A DNA stretch of 24,694 bases from JAZKAD01 sp040389305 (GTDB taxonomy: Bacteria; Pseudomonadota; Alphaproteobacteria; Rickettsiales; Rickettsiaceae), in the NCBI GenBank assembly GCA_040389305.1, contig JAZKAD010000067.1, positions 1 through 24,694 on the forward strand, read 5' to 3'. Below are positions 1-7,845 of this stretch, one piece after another (position 1 is the stretch's first letter; every line of letters begins with the position of its first letter). Under the pieces are notes generated by a model that made no database searches, had not been told where the DNA came from, and saw only the letters and a program-made list of their open reading frames with translations. The translations under genes were made by a program, and so were the position numbers.

Positions 1-77
1 ACGAAGGTCTACGTTTTGCTGTCCGTGAAGGTGGACGTACTGTTGGTGCTGGTGTCGTTGCGAAGATATTGAAGTAA
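1..77 (+). CDS. tuf: Elongation factor Tu, C-terminal fragment (partial)
   Basis: The window opens inside a gene whose last 24 codons (from position 3) read EGLRFAVREGGRTVGAGVVA and then KILK before TAA at 75-77. This is the highly conserved end of the third beta-barrel domain of EF-Tu, the GTPase that brings aminoacyl-tRNA to the ribosome. Only the tail is present, so nothing can be said about the rest of the gene. A tuf copy just upstream of tRNA-Trp and secE is a common alphaproteobacterial arrangement. The short fragment is diagnostic because this C-terminal segment is almost invariant in bacteria. Confidence 0.93.
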   Translation, partial: EGLRFAVREGGRTVGAGVVAKILK

Positions 78-91
78 GAGATAGAATTGTA

Positions 92-129
92 GGGTTGTAT
101 TTGAAATATAATTGTTTTAAATACAGCCT
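92..129 (+). terminator. Hairpin after tuf, possible terminator
   Basis: GGTTGTATTT (93-102) pairs with AAATACAGCC (119-128), giving ten base pairs with one T-G wobble. The stem can continue inward through GAAA/TTTT. It starts 15 nt after the tuf stop codon. The sequence after it is AT-rich but has no clean run of T, so it may be a terminator or only an RNA-end stabiliser. The stem is seen directly; the function is inferred. Confidence 0.4.
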
Positions 130-232
130 AATTATACATAAATTAAGGTCACAGTTAGTATATAAATAACATTGACTTTTAACTCGTATTCTAGAACAAA
201 CAAATATATTGATTTATTGTTCGGAATATGAT

Positions 233-308
233 AGGAGTGTAGCTCAATTGGTAGAGCGCCGGTCTCCAAAACCGGAGGTTGCGGGTTCGATTCCTGTCGC
301 TCCTGCCA
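233..308 (+). tRNA. trnW: tRNA-Trp (anticodon CCA)
   Basis: This 76-nt cloverleaf has acceptor arms AGGAGTG and CGCTCCT, a D arm around TAGCTCAATTGGTAGAGC, anticodon stem CCGGT/ACCGG with loop CTCCAAA (anticodon CCA), and a T arm containing GGTTCGATTCC. The 3' CCA is encoded. It decodes UGG as tryptophan. It sits between tuf and secE and ends 19 nt before the secE start, so it is probably co-transcribed with secE-nusG and released by RNA processing. No convincing promoter is visible just upstream; a TTGACT at 172-177 lacks a well-spaced -10 box. Confidence 0.97.
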
Positions 309-327
309 TTTTAGTGAAGGCATTATT

Positions 328-528
328 ATGCTAAAAGAATTGAAACTATATAAGTTTTACGAACAAGTTAAACAAGAAGCTCAAAAGGTAGTTTGGCCGA
401 CTCGTAAAGAACTAACTACTTCTACTGGAGTAGTATTAGTGGCTGTGTTGGTGTTTAGTGTTGTTTGTTTATTTATAGATTATGGTATTCATAGCTCCAT
501 TCAATTGCTTTTGAATATTGGTAAATAG
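328..528 (+). CDS. secE: Preprotein translocase subunit SecE
   Basis: This 66-residue protein is the small essential subunit of the SecYEG channel in the inner membrane, where it clamps SecY. Its N-terminal amphipathic part carries the family signature around QEAQKVVWPTRKEL (about residues 16-29). One hydrophobic membrane segment follows (about residues 34-54). The single transmembrane helix and short length fit the alphaproteobacterial form; E. coli SecE has three helices. The ATG at 328 has a GAAGG ribosome-binding site 7 nt upstream. The gene lies between tRNA-Trp and nusG, its usual place. Confidence 0.95.
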   Translation: MLKELKLYKFYEQVKQEAQKVVWPTRKELTTSTGVVLVAVLVFSVVCLFIDYGIHSSIQLLLNIGK

Positions 529-573
529 TTATACTACGAAATACAAAAGTATAGCTTTATTTGAGGAATAGAA

Positions 574-1113
574 GTGGCGCACCAGTGGTACATAGTACAT
601 ACAATGTCTGGCTCTGAGAAACGCATCAAGCAAATGATTTTTGATCAAGCTGCGAAGAAAGGTATGTCAGATTTATTTGAAGATGTGGTAATACCCGTTA
701 TAGAAGTGCCAGAAGTAAAGCGTGGAAAGCACGTAAAGACTGAGAAAAAATTTATGCCGGGATATATCTTGGTAAAAATGGATATGACTGATACTGCGTG
801 GCATTTAGTAAAAAGCATTCCACGTATTACAGGATTCTTAGGTAATGGAGCAAAGCCCCAGGCTGTATCAGAGAAAGAAGTGCAATCCATACTTAGTCAT
901 ATTGAAACCAAGACTAAAGATGCTACGTCAATTAAGACTTATGAAATTGGCGAGCAAGTAACTGTAATTGATGGTCCCTTTGAATCTTTTTCTGGCGTTG
1001 TAGAAGATGTAGACCATGCAAAATCTAGACTACGTGTGGCTGTATTAATTTTCGGCCGTGCTACACCACTTGATTTGGACTTTACTCAAATCAAAAAGAC
1101 TGATAGTGAATAA
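574..1113 (+). CDS. nusG: Transcription termination/antitermination factor NusG
   Basis: This 179-residue protein binds RNA polymerase through its NGN domain (about residues 4-115) and links it to Rho or the ribosome through a C-terminal KOW domain (about residues 122-176). Landmarks are WYIVHTMSGSE at the N-terminus, the PGYILVKMDM core strand, the RITGFLG segment and the KOW stretch IGEQVTVIDGPFESFSGVV. The start is GTG at 574; the next codons give AHQWYIVHT, where NusG proteins normally begin, and GAGGAATAG lies just upstream. It is 45 nt from secE and 47 nt from rplK, so one transcript is likely. Length and domain order are normal. Confidence 0.97.
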   Translation: MAHQWYIVHTMSGSEKRIKQMIFDQAAKKGMSDLFEDVVIPVIEVPEVKRGKHVKTEKKFMPGYILVKMDMTDTAWHLVKSIPRITGFLGNGAKPQAVSEKEVQSILSHIETKTKDATSIKTYEIGEQVTVIDGPFESFSGVVEDVDHAKSRLRVAVLIFGRATPLDLDFTQIKKTDSE

Positions 1114-1133
1114 ATAATTTTATAAAAACGTTC

Positions 1134-1150
1134 ATTTACGCGAAGTAAAT
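1134..1150 (+). promoter_or_regulatory. Small hairpin in front of rplK, possible L1 autoregulatory element
   Basis: ATTTAC (1134-1139) and GTAAAT (1145-1150) form a six-pair stem closed by the loop GCGAA. It stands right before the AGG ribosome-binding site and 10 nt before the rplK ATG. In many bacteria ribosomal protein L1 represses translation of the rplK-rplA message by binding the leader. This hairpin is in the right place, but the known L1 motif (two helices around an asymmetric loop) is not clearly recognisable. The regulatory role is speculative. Confidence 0.28.
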
Positions 1151-1160
1151 AGGTACATTT

Positions 1161-1595
1161 ATGGCTAAAAAAATATCTGGATATATTAAGCTTACTATCC
1201 CTTCGGGGAAAGCTAATCCTTCTCCACCAGTTGGTCCAGCTTTGGGGCAAAGGGGCCTCAATATTATGGAATTCTGTAAAGCTTTTAATGCAGCTACGCA
1301 AAGTTTAGAGCCTGGCACTCCAATTCCTGTAGTGATTACAGCGTTTGAGGACAAGAGTTTTACATTTGTAACTAAAACTCCTCCTGCGTCTCATTATTTG
1401 AAGCAGTTCGCAAAAATTACTAAAGGCGCTAGTGCAACAAAGAAAAGCGCGGCAGTAGGTACAGTAACAATGGATCAATGCAGAGAAATTGCAAGAATTA
1501 AAATGGCGGATTTAAATGCCAATGACATTGAAGCTGGCGCTAGAATTATACGCGGCTCTGCGGAGTCCATGGGTCTTGAAATAGTTGAAGGTTAA
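1161..1595 (+). CDS. rplK: 50S ribosomal protein L11
   Basis: This 144-residue protein has the L11 signature at its N-terminus: SGYIKLTIPSGKANPSPPVG, then ALGQRGLNIMEFCKAFN. The N-terminal domain contacts translation factors at the GTPase-associated centre. The C-terminal domain (about residues 75-140) binds 23S rRNA helices 43/44 and carries the usual TKKSAAVGTVT and IARIKMADLNAND segments. L11 supports stimulation of factor GTPases and, where present, RelA activation. The ATG at 1161 has AGG 7 nt upstream. The gene ends 2 nt before rplA, so L11 and L1 are probably translationally coupled. Confidence 0.97.
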   Translation: MAKKISGYIKLTIPSGKANPSPPVGPALGQRGLNIMEFCKAFNAATQSLEPGTPIPVVITAFEDKSFTFVTKTPPASHYLKQFAKITKGASATKKSAAVGTVTMDQCREIARIKMADLNANDIEAGARIIRGSAESMGLEIVEG

Positions 1596-1597
1596 TT

Positions 1598-2305
1598 ATG
1601 AGTAGTATTGAAAAAAAATCCGCCAAAGGTAAAAACCTTAGAGCGGCGCGAGCTAAAGTCGATAGTTCTCGTCATTATAATTTAGTGGAAGCTGTTTCTG
1701 CCATTCAGTCTGCGTCTTATGCAAAATTTGACGAAACACTTGAAATCGTTATGAAGCTTGGCGTAGACCCTCGTCACTCTGATCAGATGGTCCGCGGAGT
1801 TGTCACTTTACCTTTTGGTACAGGAAGAACAACACGCGTAGCCGTTATATGTAAAGAGGATAGGGTTGCCGAAGCTAAAGCGGCTGGAGCAGATGTTGTC
1901 GGAGTAGAGTTAATAGATGATATCAAAGCTGGCAAAATTGACTTTGATGTGTGTATTGCAACGCCCGATATGATGGGGTTGATAGGTCAGGTAGCAAGAG
2001 TGTTGGGACCTAAAGGATTAATGCCTAATCCAAAACTCGGAACAGTGACTACAGACATCACAACGGCTATTACCAATGCTAAAAATGGGCAAGTTGAATT
2101 TAGAGTTGAAAAGGCTGGCATCATTCATGCTGGCGTAGGTAAGCTTTCGTTTACTCATGATGCTCTTTTAGAAAACGCAAAAACTTTGATCTCCGCTGTT
2201 TTAGGAGCGAAGCCATCTGGGTCTAAAGGCGCTTATGTAAAGGGTATATATCTCTCATCTACTATGGGCCCTTCAGTAAAAGTGGATATGTCTGCTACTG
2301 CGTAG
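1598..2305 (+). CDS. rplA: 50S ribosomal protein L1
   Basis: This 235-residue protein forms the L1 stalk of the large subunit beside the E site, where it helps release deacylated tRNA. Recognisable parts are KFDETLEIVMKLGVDPRHSD (about residues 44-63), VRGVVTLPFGTG, the conserved core VARVLGPKGLMPNPKLGTVT, and VEFRVEKAGIIHAGVGKLSF. The ATG at 1598 follows the rplK stop by 2 nt, with GAAGG inside the rplK end serving as ribosome-binding site. L1 homologues often repress their own operon. Length is normal and no lesion is seen. Confidence 0.97.
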   Translation: MSSIEKKSAKGKNLRAARAKVDSSRHYNLVEAVSAIQSASYAKFDETLEIVMKLGVDPRHSDQMVRGVVTLPFGTGRTTRVAVICKEDRVAEAKAAGADVVGVELIDDIKAGKIDFDVCIATPDMMGLIGQVARVLGPKGLMPNPKLGTVTTDITTAITNAKNGQVEFRVEKAGIIHAGVGKLSFTHDALLENAKTLISAVLGAKPSGSKGAYVKGIYLSSTMGPSVKVDMSATA

Positions 2306-2330
2306 CAATCAGTTATTATAGGAGTTTAAG

Positions 2331-2837
2331 GTGTTACGTTCAGAAAAAAAAGGATTTGTTAAGGAGTTGGAGGAGCTGTATAAAGACTCAAACTCAGTCA
2401 TTATCACTCATTACCATGGCTTAACCGTAGCTCAGATTACGGCGCTACGTAGATCCCTTCGCGCTCAAGGAGCTGGGTTTAAAGTAGTTAAAAATACTTT
2501 ATCCAAAATTGCTTCTCGTAACGCGGAGATTGATGGTCCAGATCAGATGTTTTCTGGTCCTACTGCTTTAGCTTACTCTAAGGATCCTATTGCCGCTGCA
2601 AAAGGTGTTACAGAGTTTGCAAAGAGCAACAATAATTTGAAAATCATTTGTGGTTTTATCGATCACCATTATGTCGATGCTGCAAATGTGGAGCGAATTG
2701 CGAAATTACCTTCACTTGATGAACTTCGTGGTAAAATTATTGGCATACTACAAGCTCCTGCTACGAAAGTTGCGGGCGTAGTGCAGGCTCCAGCTGCGCA
2801 ACTTGCGCGATTACTAGGTGCTTACTCAACAAAATAA
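2331..2837 (+). CDS. rplJ: 50S ribosomal protein L10
   Basis: This 168-residue protein is the base of the L7/L12 stalk. Its N-terminal domain binds 23S rRNA and its C-terminal helix carries L7/L12 dimers. The family pattern is clear in SVIITHYHGLTVAQITALRR, then GFKVVKNTLSKIA, SGPTALAYSKDPIAAAK and the C-terminal VAGVVQAPAAQLARLLGAY. The start is GTG at 2331, preceded by GGAG at 2321-2324. Only 25 nt separate it from rplA, leaving no room for the long structured L10 leader that many bacteria have at this junction. Confidence 0.96.
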   Translation: MLRSEKKGFVKELEELYKDSNSVIITHYHGLTVAQITALRRSLRAQGAGFKVVKNTLSKIASRNAEIDGPDQMFSGPTALAYSKDPIAAAKGVTEFAKSNNNLKIICGFIDHHYVDAANVERIAKLPSLDELRGKIIGILQAPATKVAGVVQAPAAQLARLLGAYSTK

Positions 2838-2869
2838 ACAAAAATATTAAATAGTTAGAGGTATATATT

Positions 2870-3238
2870 ATGGCCAAATTAGAAAAATTAGTTGATCAAT
2901 TATCGGAATTGACAGTTCTAGAAGCAGCAGATCTTGCAAAGCAACTAGAAGAAAAATGGGGTGTTTCTGCAGCAGCTCCAGCTGCCGCAGCAGCAGCTCC
3001 TGCCGCAGCAGCGGCAGTTGAAGAGCAAACCGAGTTTGATGTAATTTTAGTAGCTTGTGGTGATAACAAGATTAATGTTATTAAAGAAGTGCGCGCTATT
3101 ACAGCTCTTGGGCTTAAAGAAGCTAAAGACTTAGTTGACGGTGCTCCGCAGCCCGTAAAACAAAGTGTTAGCAAGTCTGAAGCAGCTGACATTAAAGCTA
3201 AGCTTGAAGCAGCAGGCGCTAAAGTAGACGTAAAATAA
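2870..3238 (+). CDS. rplL: 50S ribosomal protein L7/L12
   Basis: This 122-residue stalk protein recruits and activates translation GTPases. Residues 1-30 form the dimerisation domain (LEKLVDQLSELTVLEAADLA). Residues about 33-50 are an almost pure Ala/Pro hinge. The C-terminal factor-binding domain begins at EFDVILVACGDNKINVIKEV and includes ITALGLKEAKDLVDGAP. The ATG at 2870 follows a GAGG site at 2857-2860. The gene is 32 nt from rplJ, and L10 and L12 act as one complex. A strong hairpin follows the stop codon directly. Length and domains are typical. Confidence 0.97.
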   Translation: MAKLEKLVDQLSELTVLEAADLAKQLEEKWGVSAAAPAAAAAAPAAAAAVEEQTEFDVILVACGDNKINVIKEVRAITALGLKEAKDLVDGAPQPVKQSVSKSEAADIKAKLEAAGAKVDVK

Positions 3239-3239
3239 G

Positions 3240-3290
3240 TTTTATTGATTTACGTAGTAAGTTTATGCTTGCTACGTAAATCTAATAAAA
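3240..3290 (+). terminator. Strong hairpin between rplL and rpoB (attenuator or processing site candidate)
   Basis: GATTTACGTAGTAAG (3247-3261) pairs with CTTGCTACGTAAATC (3268-3282) around the loop TTTATG, with one T-G pair. The stem continues outward through TTTTATT (3240-3246) and AATAAAA (3284-3290) after a single bulged T at 3283. That is about 22 base pairs starting one base after the rplL stop. No T run follows on the plus strand, so it is not a classical complete terminator. In E. coli this junction carries a partial terminator and an RNase III cleavage site, and a similar role here is inferred. Confidence 0.55.
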
Positions 3291-3609
3291 CGAGCTTTGA
3301 TAGCGGCAGCACAAATTATGTAGGCTGAATTCATTAGACTAATGTTTATTGTATTATTAGCTATCTCAGTCTCAGCAAACTAACATATGCACAGAATAAA
3401 ATTAGTATTTGTACATATACGGTGTTTTGAAAATTTACGAAAATTCATGCTTTATATGCTGATGTCGTATTTCTACATCTCGCGTCCTCTAGACAGAGCG
3501 TCAATGCAGTGAACCGTTGTTTATGCGTAAATACGTATATTCCTTTTGATATGATAGCTATTTTTAATATATGCGCACCAGTCTGGGTAATTTGAAGTCA
3601 GGAGACTCT
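3291..3609 (+). other. Long leader region in front of rpoB without a gene
   Basis: No plausible gene lies in these 319 bases. Two weak promoter-like pairs are visible: TTGAAA (3427-3432) with TTTATA (3451-3456) at 18 bp, and TTGATA (3546-3551) with TATATG (3568-3573) at 16 bp. Either could give rpoB-rpoC its own start of transcription beyond the hairpin after rplL. Neither is strong enough to be called a promoter with confidence. Confidence 0.3.
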
Positions 3610-6600
3610 ATGACGCAAGTTCTTTCTACGAAAAGATCCATTAGAAGAAGTTTTGGTAAGATTAATTTAGTTGCATCAATACCAAATCTCATAGAAGTAC
3701 AAAAAAATTCCTATGATAGGGATTTTTTGCAAATAGGAATAGAAGCTGCGGCTAGAAGTGATATAGGATTACAAGCGGTACTTAAGTCCGTATTTCCAGT
3801 ACAAGATCCATCTGGCTCATCAACATTAGAATTTGTTAAATATGAATTCGATCAACCGAAATATGACGTTGAAGAATGCCGTCAACGAAGCCTTAGCTTT
3901 GCAGCCCCTCTAAAAGTTACCCTACGTTTAATAGTATGGGATATAGACGAGGATACAGGAAGCAAGGAGATCAAAGGTATTAAAGAACAAGAAGTCTATA
4001 TGGGCGATATGCCCCTCATGACTAAAAACGCTACATTTGTTGTGAATGGTACCGAAAGAGTGGTAGTTTCCCAAATGCATCGTTCTCCTGGTGTATTTTT
4101 TGATCACGATCGTGGAAAAATACATTCATCAGGAAAAATTTTACATTCCGCGCGTATCATTCCTTATCGTGGTTCTTGGTTGGATTTTGAGTTTGATTCT
4201 AAGGATCTAATATACTTTAGAATGGATCGTAAGCGTAAGCTATACGCAACAACTTTGCTTCGTGCCCTTGGCATGTCAACATCTGATATCATTAATTTCT
4301 ATTATGATACAACTTCTTATATAAAGCATAGTGAAGGTTGGGAAATTGAATTCCTACCAGACAGTATCTCCGCTCATAAACTAATAAGTGACCTTATAAA
4401 CGCTAAAACTGGTGAAGTTGCTTTAGAAGCTGGGCAAAAAATCACCCCGCGCCTTGCTAAAAAATTAGCAAAGGAAGGCCTTGAAAGTATTTTAGTACCA
4501 GATGAAATTATAGTTGGTAGATATTTAGCAGAAGAGCTATTAAATAAAGATACAGGCGAAGTATTGGTCAATGTTGGCGAAGAAATCACAAGCGAAATGC
4601 TAGGTGTAATTTCGAACCTAGGCCTCAAATCTATTAAAGTGCTGTCTATTAATTCTCAATGTGGACCATATATAAGGAATACCTTGTTTGCTGATAAAAA
4701 TCAGGATCAAGGTCACGCTTTGATTGATGTATTTAAAGTCCTTCGCCCAGGAGAGCCTCCTACAGTTGAGGCGGGTCAGACCTTGTTATCTGAGTTATTA
4801 TTTGATATTGATAGATATGATTTGTCTGATGTTGGGCGTATTAAACTTAATGCTAGATTAAATATCGATATTCCTGAAGCAACTACGGTTTTAACCGTGG
4901 ACGATATTAAGCATGTACTTAGAGTTCTTGTAGGACTTAAGGATGGCAAGGGATCGATAGATGATATTGACCACCTTGGGAATAGAAGGATTAGATCTGT
5001 CGGCGAGTTGATAGAAAATCAATTCAGAATTGGATTGGTACGTATAGAAAAAGCTATTTTAGAGAGAATGGGGACTACAGATATTGACGCTGTGATGCCT
5101 CATGACTTAATTAATTCAAAATTGCTAGTTGCGGTAATCAGAGAATTCTTTGGAACCTCGCAACTTTCTCAATTTATGGATCAAACGAATCCATTATCAG
5201 AAGTTACTCACAAGAGACGTTTGTCGGCTCTTGGACCAGGCGGTCTTAATCGCGATAGAGCTGGTTTTGAAGTTCGTGACGTACATCCTACGCATTATGG
5301 TAGAATTTGCCCAATCGAAACTCCAGAAGGACAAAATATTGGTCTTATTAATTCTCTTGCAACCTATGCAAGGATAAATAAGCACGGTTTTATCGAAAGT
5401 CCATATCGCCGTATAGTAAGTGGTGTGGTTACGAATGAAGTGGTATACCTTTCGGCAATCGAAGAAGGGAAATATAAAATTGCCCAAGCTAACGCTGAAA
5501 CTGATAAAAAGGGGAATCTTGTAGAAGACCTAATCAACTGTCGCGTTGATGGACAATTTGTTATGGTAACTCCACAGGAAGTTGATTTAATGGACGTTAC
5601 ACCTATGCAGGTTGTATCTGTGGCTGCTTCGTTAATCCCATTCCTAGAAAATGATGATGCTAATAGGGCTCTGATGGGCTCTAACATGCAACGCCAAGCT
5701 GTGCCTTTAGTAAGAAGTGAAGCGCCTTTTGTCGGAACTGGTATTGAAAGTGTAGTTGCAAAGGATTCGGGGGCTTCTGTTCTTGCCCTCCACGACGGAG
5801 TTGTTGAGCAAGTAGATTCTACCAGAATTGTTGTCAGAACATCTGAAGAGAAAAAAGATGGTTCACCTGGAGTGGACATATATAACTTGATGAAATTTCA
5901 GCGCTCGAATCATAACACTTGTATCAACCAAAAGCCTTTAGTACGAGTGGGTGATGCAGTAGTTAAAGGTGAAATTATTGCGGATGGCCCGAGTACAGAC
6001 AAAGGCGAGATAGCGTTAGGTCGTAACGTATTGGTGGCATTCCTTCCTTGGAATGGTTACAACTTCGAAGATTCGATTGTAATTTCTGAGAAAATTGCAA
6101 AAGATGATGTGTTTACTTCTGTCCACATAGAGGAGTTTGAAGTAATTGCTAGAGATACGAGGTTAGGCCCTGAAGAGATTACAAGAGATATTCCCAATGT
6201 AAGCGAAGAGCATTTAAGTTATCTTGATGAAGTAGGCATAGTGCATGTCGGGGCTGAAGTTAAAGCCGGGGATATTTTAGTAGGAAAAGTCACTCCAAAG
6301 AGTGAATCACCTATGACCCCTGAGGAAAAATTACTCCGTGCAATTTTTGGAGAGAAAGCGGCAGACGTACGCGATTCTTCATTGCATGTTCCGCCGGGAG
6401 TTAGTGGCACCGTAGTCGAAGTTCGAGTATTTGCACGTCGTGGAGTTGATAAAGATGAGCGCGCTATAGCTATCGAGAAGCAACAAATTGAAAAACTAGC
6501 TAAAGACCGTGATGATGAACTTGCTATTATTGAGCATTTTGTCTTCCTTAAGATGTCATCTTTGCTCCAAAATCAAGTTGTCATCACAGGACCAAAGGGT

Positions 6601-7749
6601 CTAAAAGCTAAGGATGTAATTACAGATAAAATATTAGAGCCTTTATCCAAAGGACAATGGTGGCAGTTTGTAGTCGAAGACGCTGACGTTATGAACGAAA
6701 TCGTTCAAATTAAAAAGCATTATGACGATAACAAAGATCGTCTTAATAAGCGATTTATTAATAAAGCAGAAAAAGTTCAGAGCGGAGACGATTTACCTCA
6801 GGGCGCGCTTAAAGTAGTCAAAGTCTTTATTGCTACCAAGCATAAGCTTCAGCCTGGTGATAAAATGGCGGGACGACATGGTAACAAAGGCGTTGTTTCT
6901 CGCATTGTACCAGAAGAAGACATGCCATTCTTAGAAGACGGAACGGTAGTAGATGTTGTACTTAATCCACTTGGATTACCATCTAGGATGAACGTTGGTC
7001 AAATTTTGGAAACGCATCTTGGTTGGGCTGCGGTAAACATTGGTAAAAAGATTGGGACACTCCTTGATGAGCATCAAAATAATCAGATGGACATTAATGA
7101 GATAAAATCTTTTGTGAAGAAAATCTACAATACAGAGGCTTTAGATAAACAAATTGATAATTTATCTAATGAAGACTTTGTTGCTATCTGCTCCGCATTA
7201 AAGGGGGGTTTGCATTTTGCGACCCCAGTGTTTGACGGAGCGAAAGTGAAGGATGTGAAAGATCTGCTAGAGCTTGCAGGACTAGATACGTCAGGACAGG
7301 TCCCTCTAATTGATGGCAGAACTGGTGAATATTTTGATCGTAACGTCACTGTTGGGTATAAATATATACTTAAACTGCATCACTTGGTTGACGGTAAGAT
7401 CCACGCGAGATCTATTGGTCCATATAGCTTAGTAACGCAACAACCTCTGGGTGGTAAATCTCACTTTGGTGGACAAAGATTTGGTGAGATGGAATGCTGG
7501 GCATTGCAAGCTTATGGTGCTGCATATACTCTACAAGAGATGCTTACGGTAAAATCAGATGACGTCGTTGGTAGAATTAAGATTTACGAATCGATCGTAC
7601 GCGGAGATAATAACTTTGAATCTGGTATACCTGAATCATTTAATGTTATGATTAAAGAGCTCAGATCATTGTGTCTTAATGTCCAGCTCGAAGAAGGAGT
7701 GGATGAAGGTACTAAGTATAAAGCTGCTAATCTTTTGAATAATTCATAA
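3610..7749 (+). CDS. rpoB: DNA-directed RNA polymerase subunit beta
   Basis: The protein of 1379 residues is the beta subunit of RNA polymerase and carries half of the active-site cleft. Clear landmarks are the rifampicin-pocket region (5149-5250: TSQLSQFMDQTNPLSEVTHK, then RRLSALGPGG), the segment VRDVHPTHYGRICPIETPEG, the basic GDKMAGRHGNKG motif, and the C-terminal QPLGGKSHFGGQRFGEMECW. All main rifampicin-contact positions (E. coli S512, Q513, D516, H526, S531 and L533 equivalents) have the sensitive-type residue. The reading frame is open from an ATG at 3571. I prefer ATG 3610 (MTQVLSTKRSIRRSFG), which has AGGAG 5 nt upstream and matches the family N-terminus. rpoC starts 96 nt downstream. 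Confidence 0.97.
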   Translation: MTQVLSTKRSIRRSFGKINLVASIPNLIEVQKNSYDRDFLQIGIEAAARSDIGLQAVLKSVFPVQDPSGSSTLEFVKYEFDQPKYDVEECRQRSLSFAAPLKVTLRLIVWDIDEDTGSKEIKGIKEQEVYMGDMPLMTKNATFVVNGTERVVVSQMHRSPGVFFDHDRGKIHSSGKILHSARIIPYRGSWLDFEFDSKDLIYFRMDRKRKLYATTLLRALGMSTSDIINFYYDTTSYIKHSEGWEIEFLPDSISAHKLISDLINAKTGEVALEAGQKITPRLAKKLAKEGLESILVPDEIIVGRYLAEELLNKDTGEVLVNVGEEITSEMLGVISNLGLKSIKVLSINSQCGPYIRNTLFADKNQDQGHALIDVFKVLRPGEPPTVEAGQTLLSELLFDIDRYDLSDVGRIKLNARLNIDIPEATTVLTVDDIKHVLRVLVGLKDGKGSIDDIDHLGNRRIRSVGELIENQFRIGLVRIEKAILERMGTTDIDAVMPHDLINSKLLVAVIREFFGTSQLSQFMDQTNPLSEVTHKRRLSALGPGGLNRDRAGFEVRDVHPTHYGRICPIETPEGQNIGLINSLATYARINKHGFIESPYRRIVSGVVTNEVVYLSAIEEGKYKIAQANAETDKKGNLVEDLINCRVDGQFVMVTPQEVDLMDVTPMQVVSVAASLIPFLENDDANRALMGSNMQRQAVPLVRSEAPFVGTGIESVVAKDSGASVLALHDGVVEQVDSTRIVVRTSEEKKDGSPGVDIYNLMKFQRSNHNTCINQKPLVRVGDAVVKGEIIADGPSTDKGEIALGRNVLVAFLPWNGYNFEDSIVISEKIAKDDVFTSVHIEEFEVIARDTRLGPEEITRDIPNVSEEHLSYLDEVGIVHVGAEVKAGDILVGKVTPKSESPMTPEEKLLRAIFGEKAADVRDSSLHVPPGVSGTVVEVRVFARRGVDKDERAIAIEKQQIEKLAKDRDDELAIIEHFVFLKMSSLLQNQVVITGPKGLKAKDVITDKILEPLSKGQWWQFVVEDADVMNEIVQIKKHYDDNKDRLNKRFINKAEKVQSGDDLPQGALKVVKVFIATKHKLQPGDKMAGRHGNKGVVSRIVPEEDMPFLEDGTVVDVVLNPLGLPSRMNVGQILETHLGWAAVNIGKKIGTLLDEHQNNQMDINEIKSFVKKIYNTEALDKQIDNLSNEDFVAICSALKGGLHFATPVFDGAKVKDVKDLLELAGLDTSGQVPLIDGRTGEYFDRNVTVGYKYILKLHHLVDGKIHARSIGPYSLVTQQPLGGKSHFGGQRFGEMECWALQAYGAAYTLQEMLTVKSDDVVGRIKIYESIVRGDNNFESGIPESFNVMIKELRSLCLNVQLEEGVDEGTKYKAANLLNNS

Positions 7750-7781
7750 GATTGGTTTTAGAACTTAGATAATAATAAACA

Positions 7782-7801
7782 ATCCCTGCTTTGTCAGGGA
7801 T
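7782..7801 (+). other. Hairpin between rpoB and rpoC
   Basis: ATCCCTG (7782-7788) and CAGGGAT (7795-7801) form a perfect seven-pair stem with loop CTTTGT. A smaller stem, GGCA (7814-7817) with TGCC (7822-7825), follows before the rpoC ribosome-binding region. There is no T run, so a terminator is unlikely. RNA processing, stabilisation or spacing of rpoC translation are possible roles. The structure is seen; its role is not known. Confidence 0.4.
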
Positions 7802-7845
7802 AGAGCTACTGTCGGCAAAACTGCCTACTTAGATGAGAAATATTT

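Noticed and set aside
233..308. tRNA-Trp as a phage attachment site
   Set aside because: No duplicated tRNA end, integrase or foreign genes nearby.
2896..3192. Long minus-strand frame opposite rplL, rich in Ala and Ser
   Set aside because: It mirrors the Ala-rich hinge codons of L7/L12; no ribosome-binding site and no family resemblance.
5364..5879. 171-residue minus-strand frame inside rpoB
   Set aside because: It lies fully opposite a conserved part of rpoB and its composition is that of a reversed coding strand.
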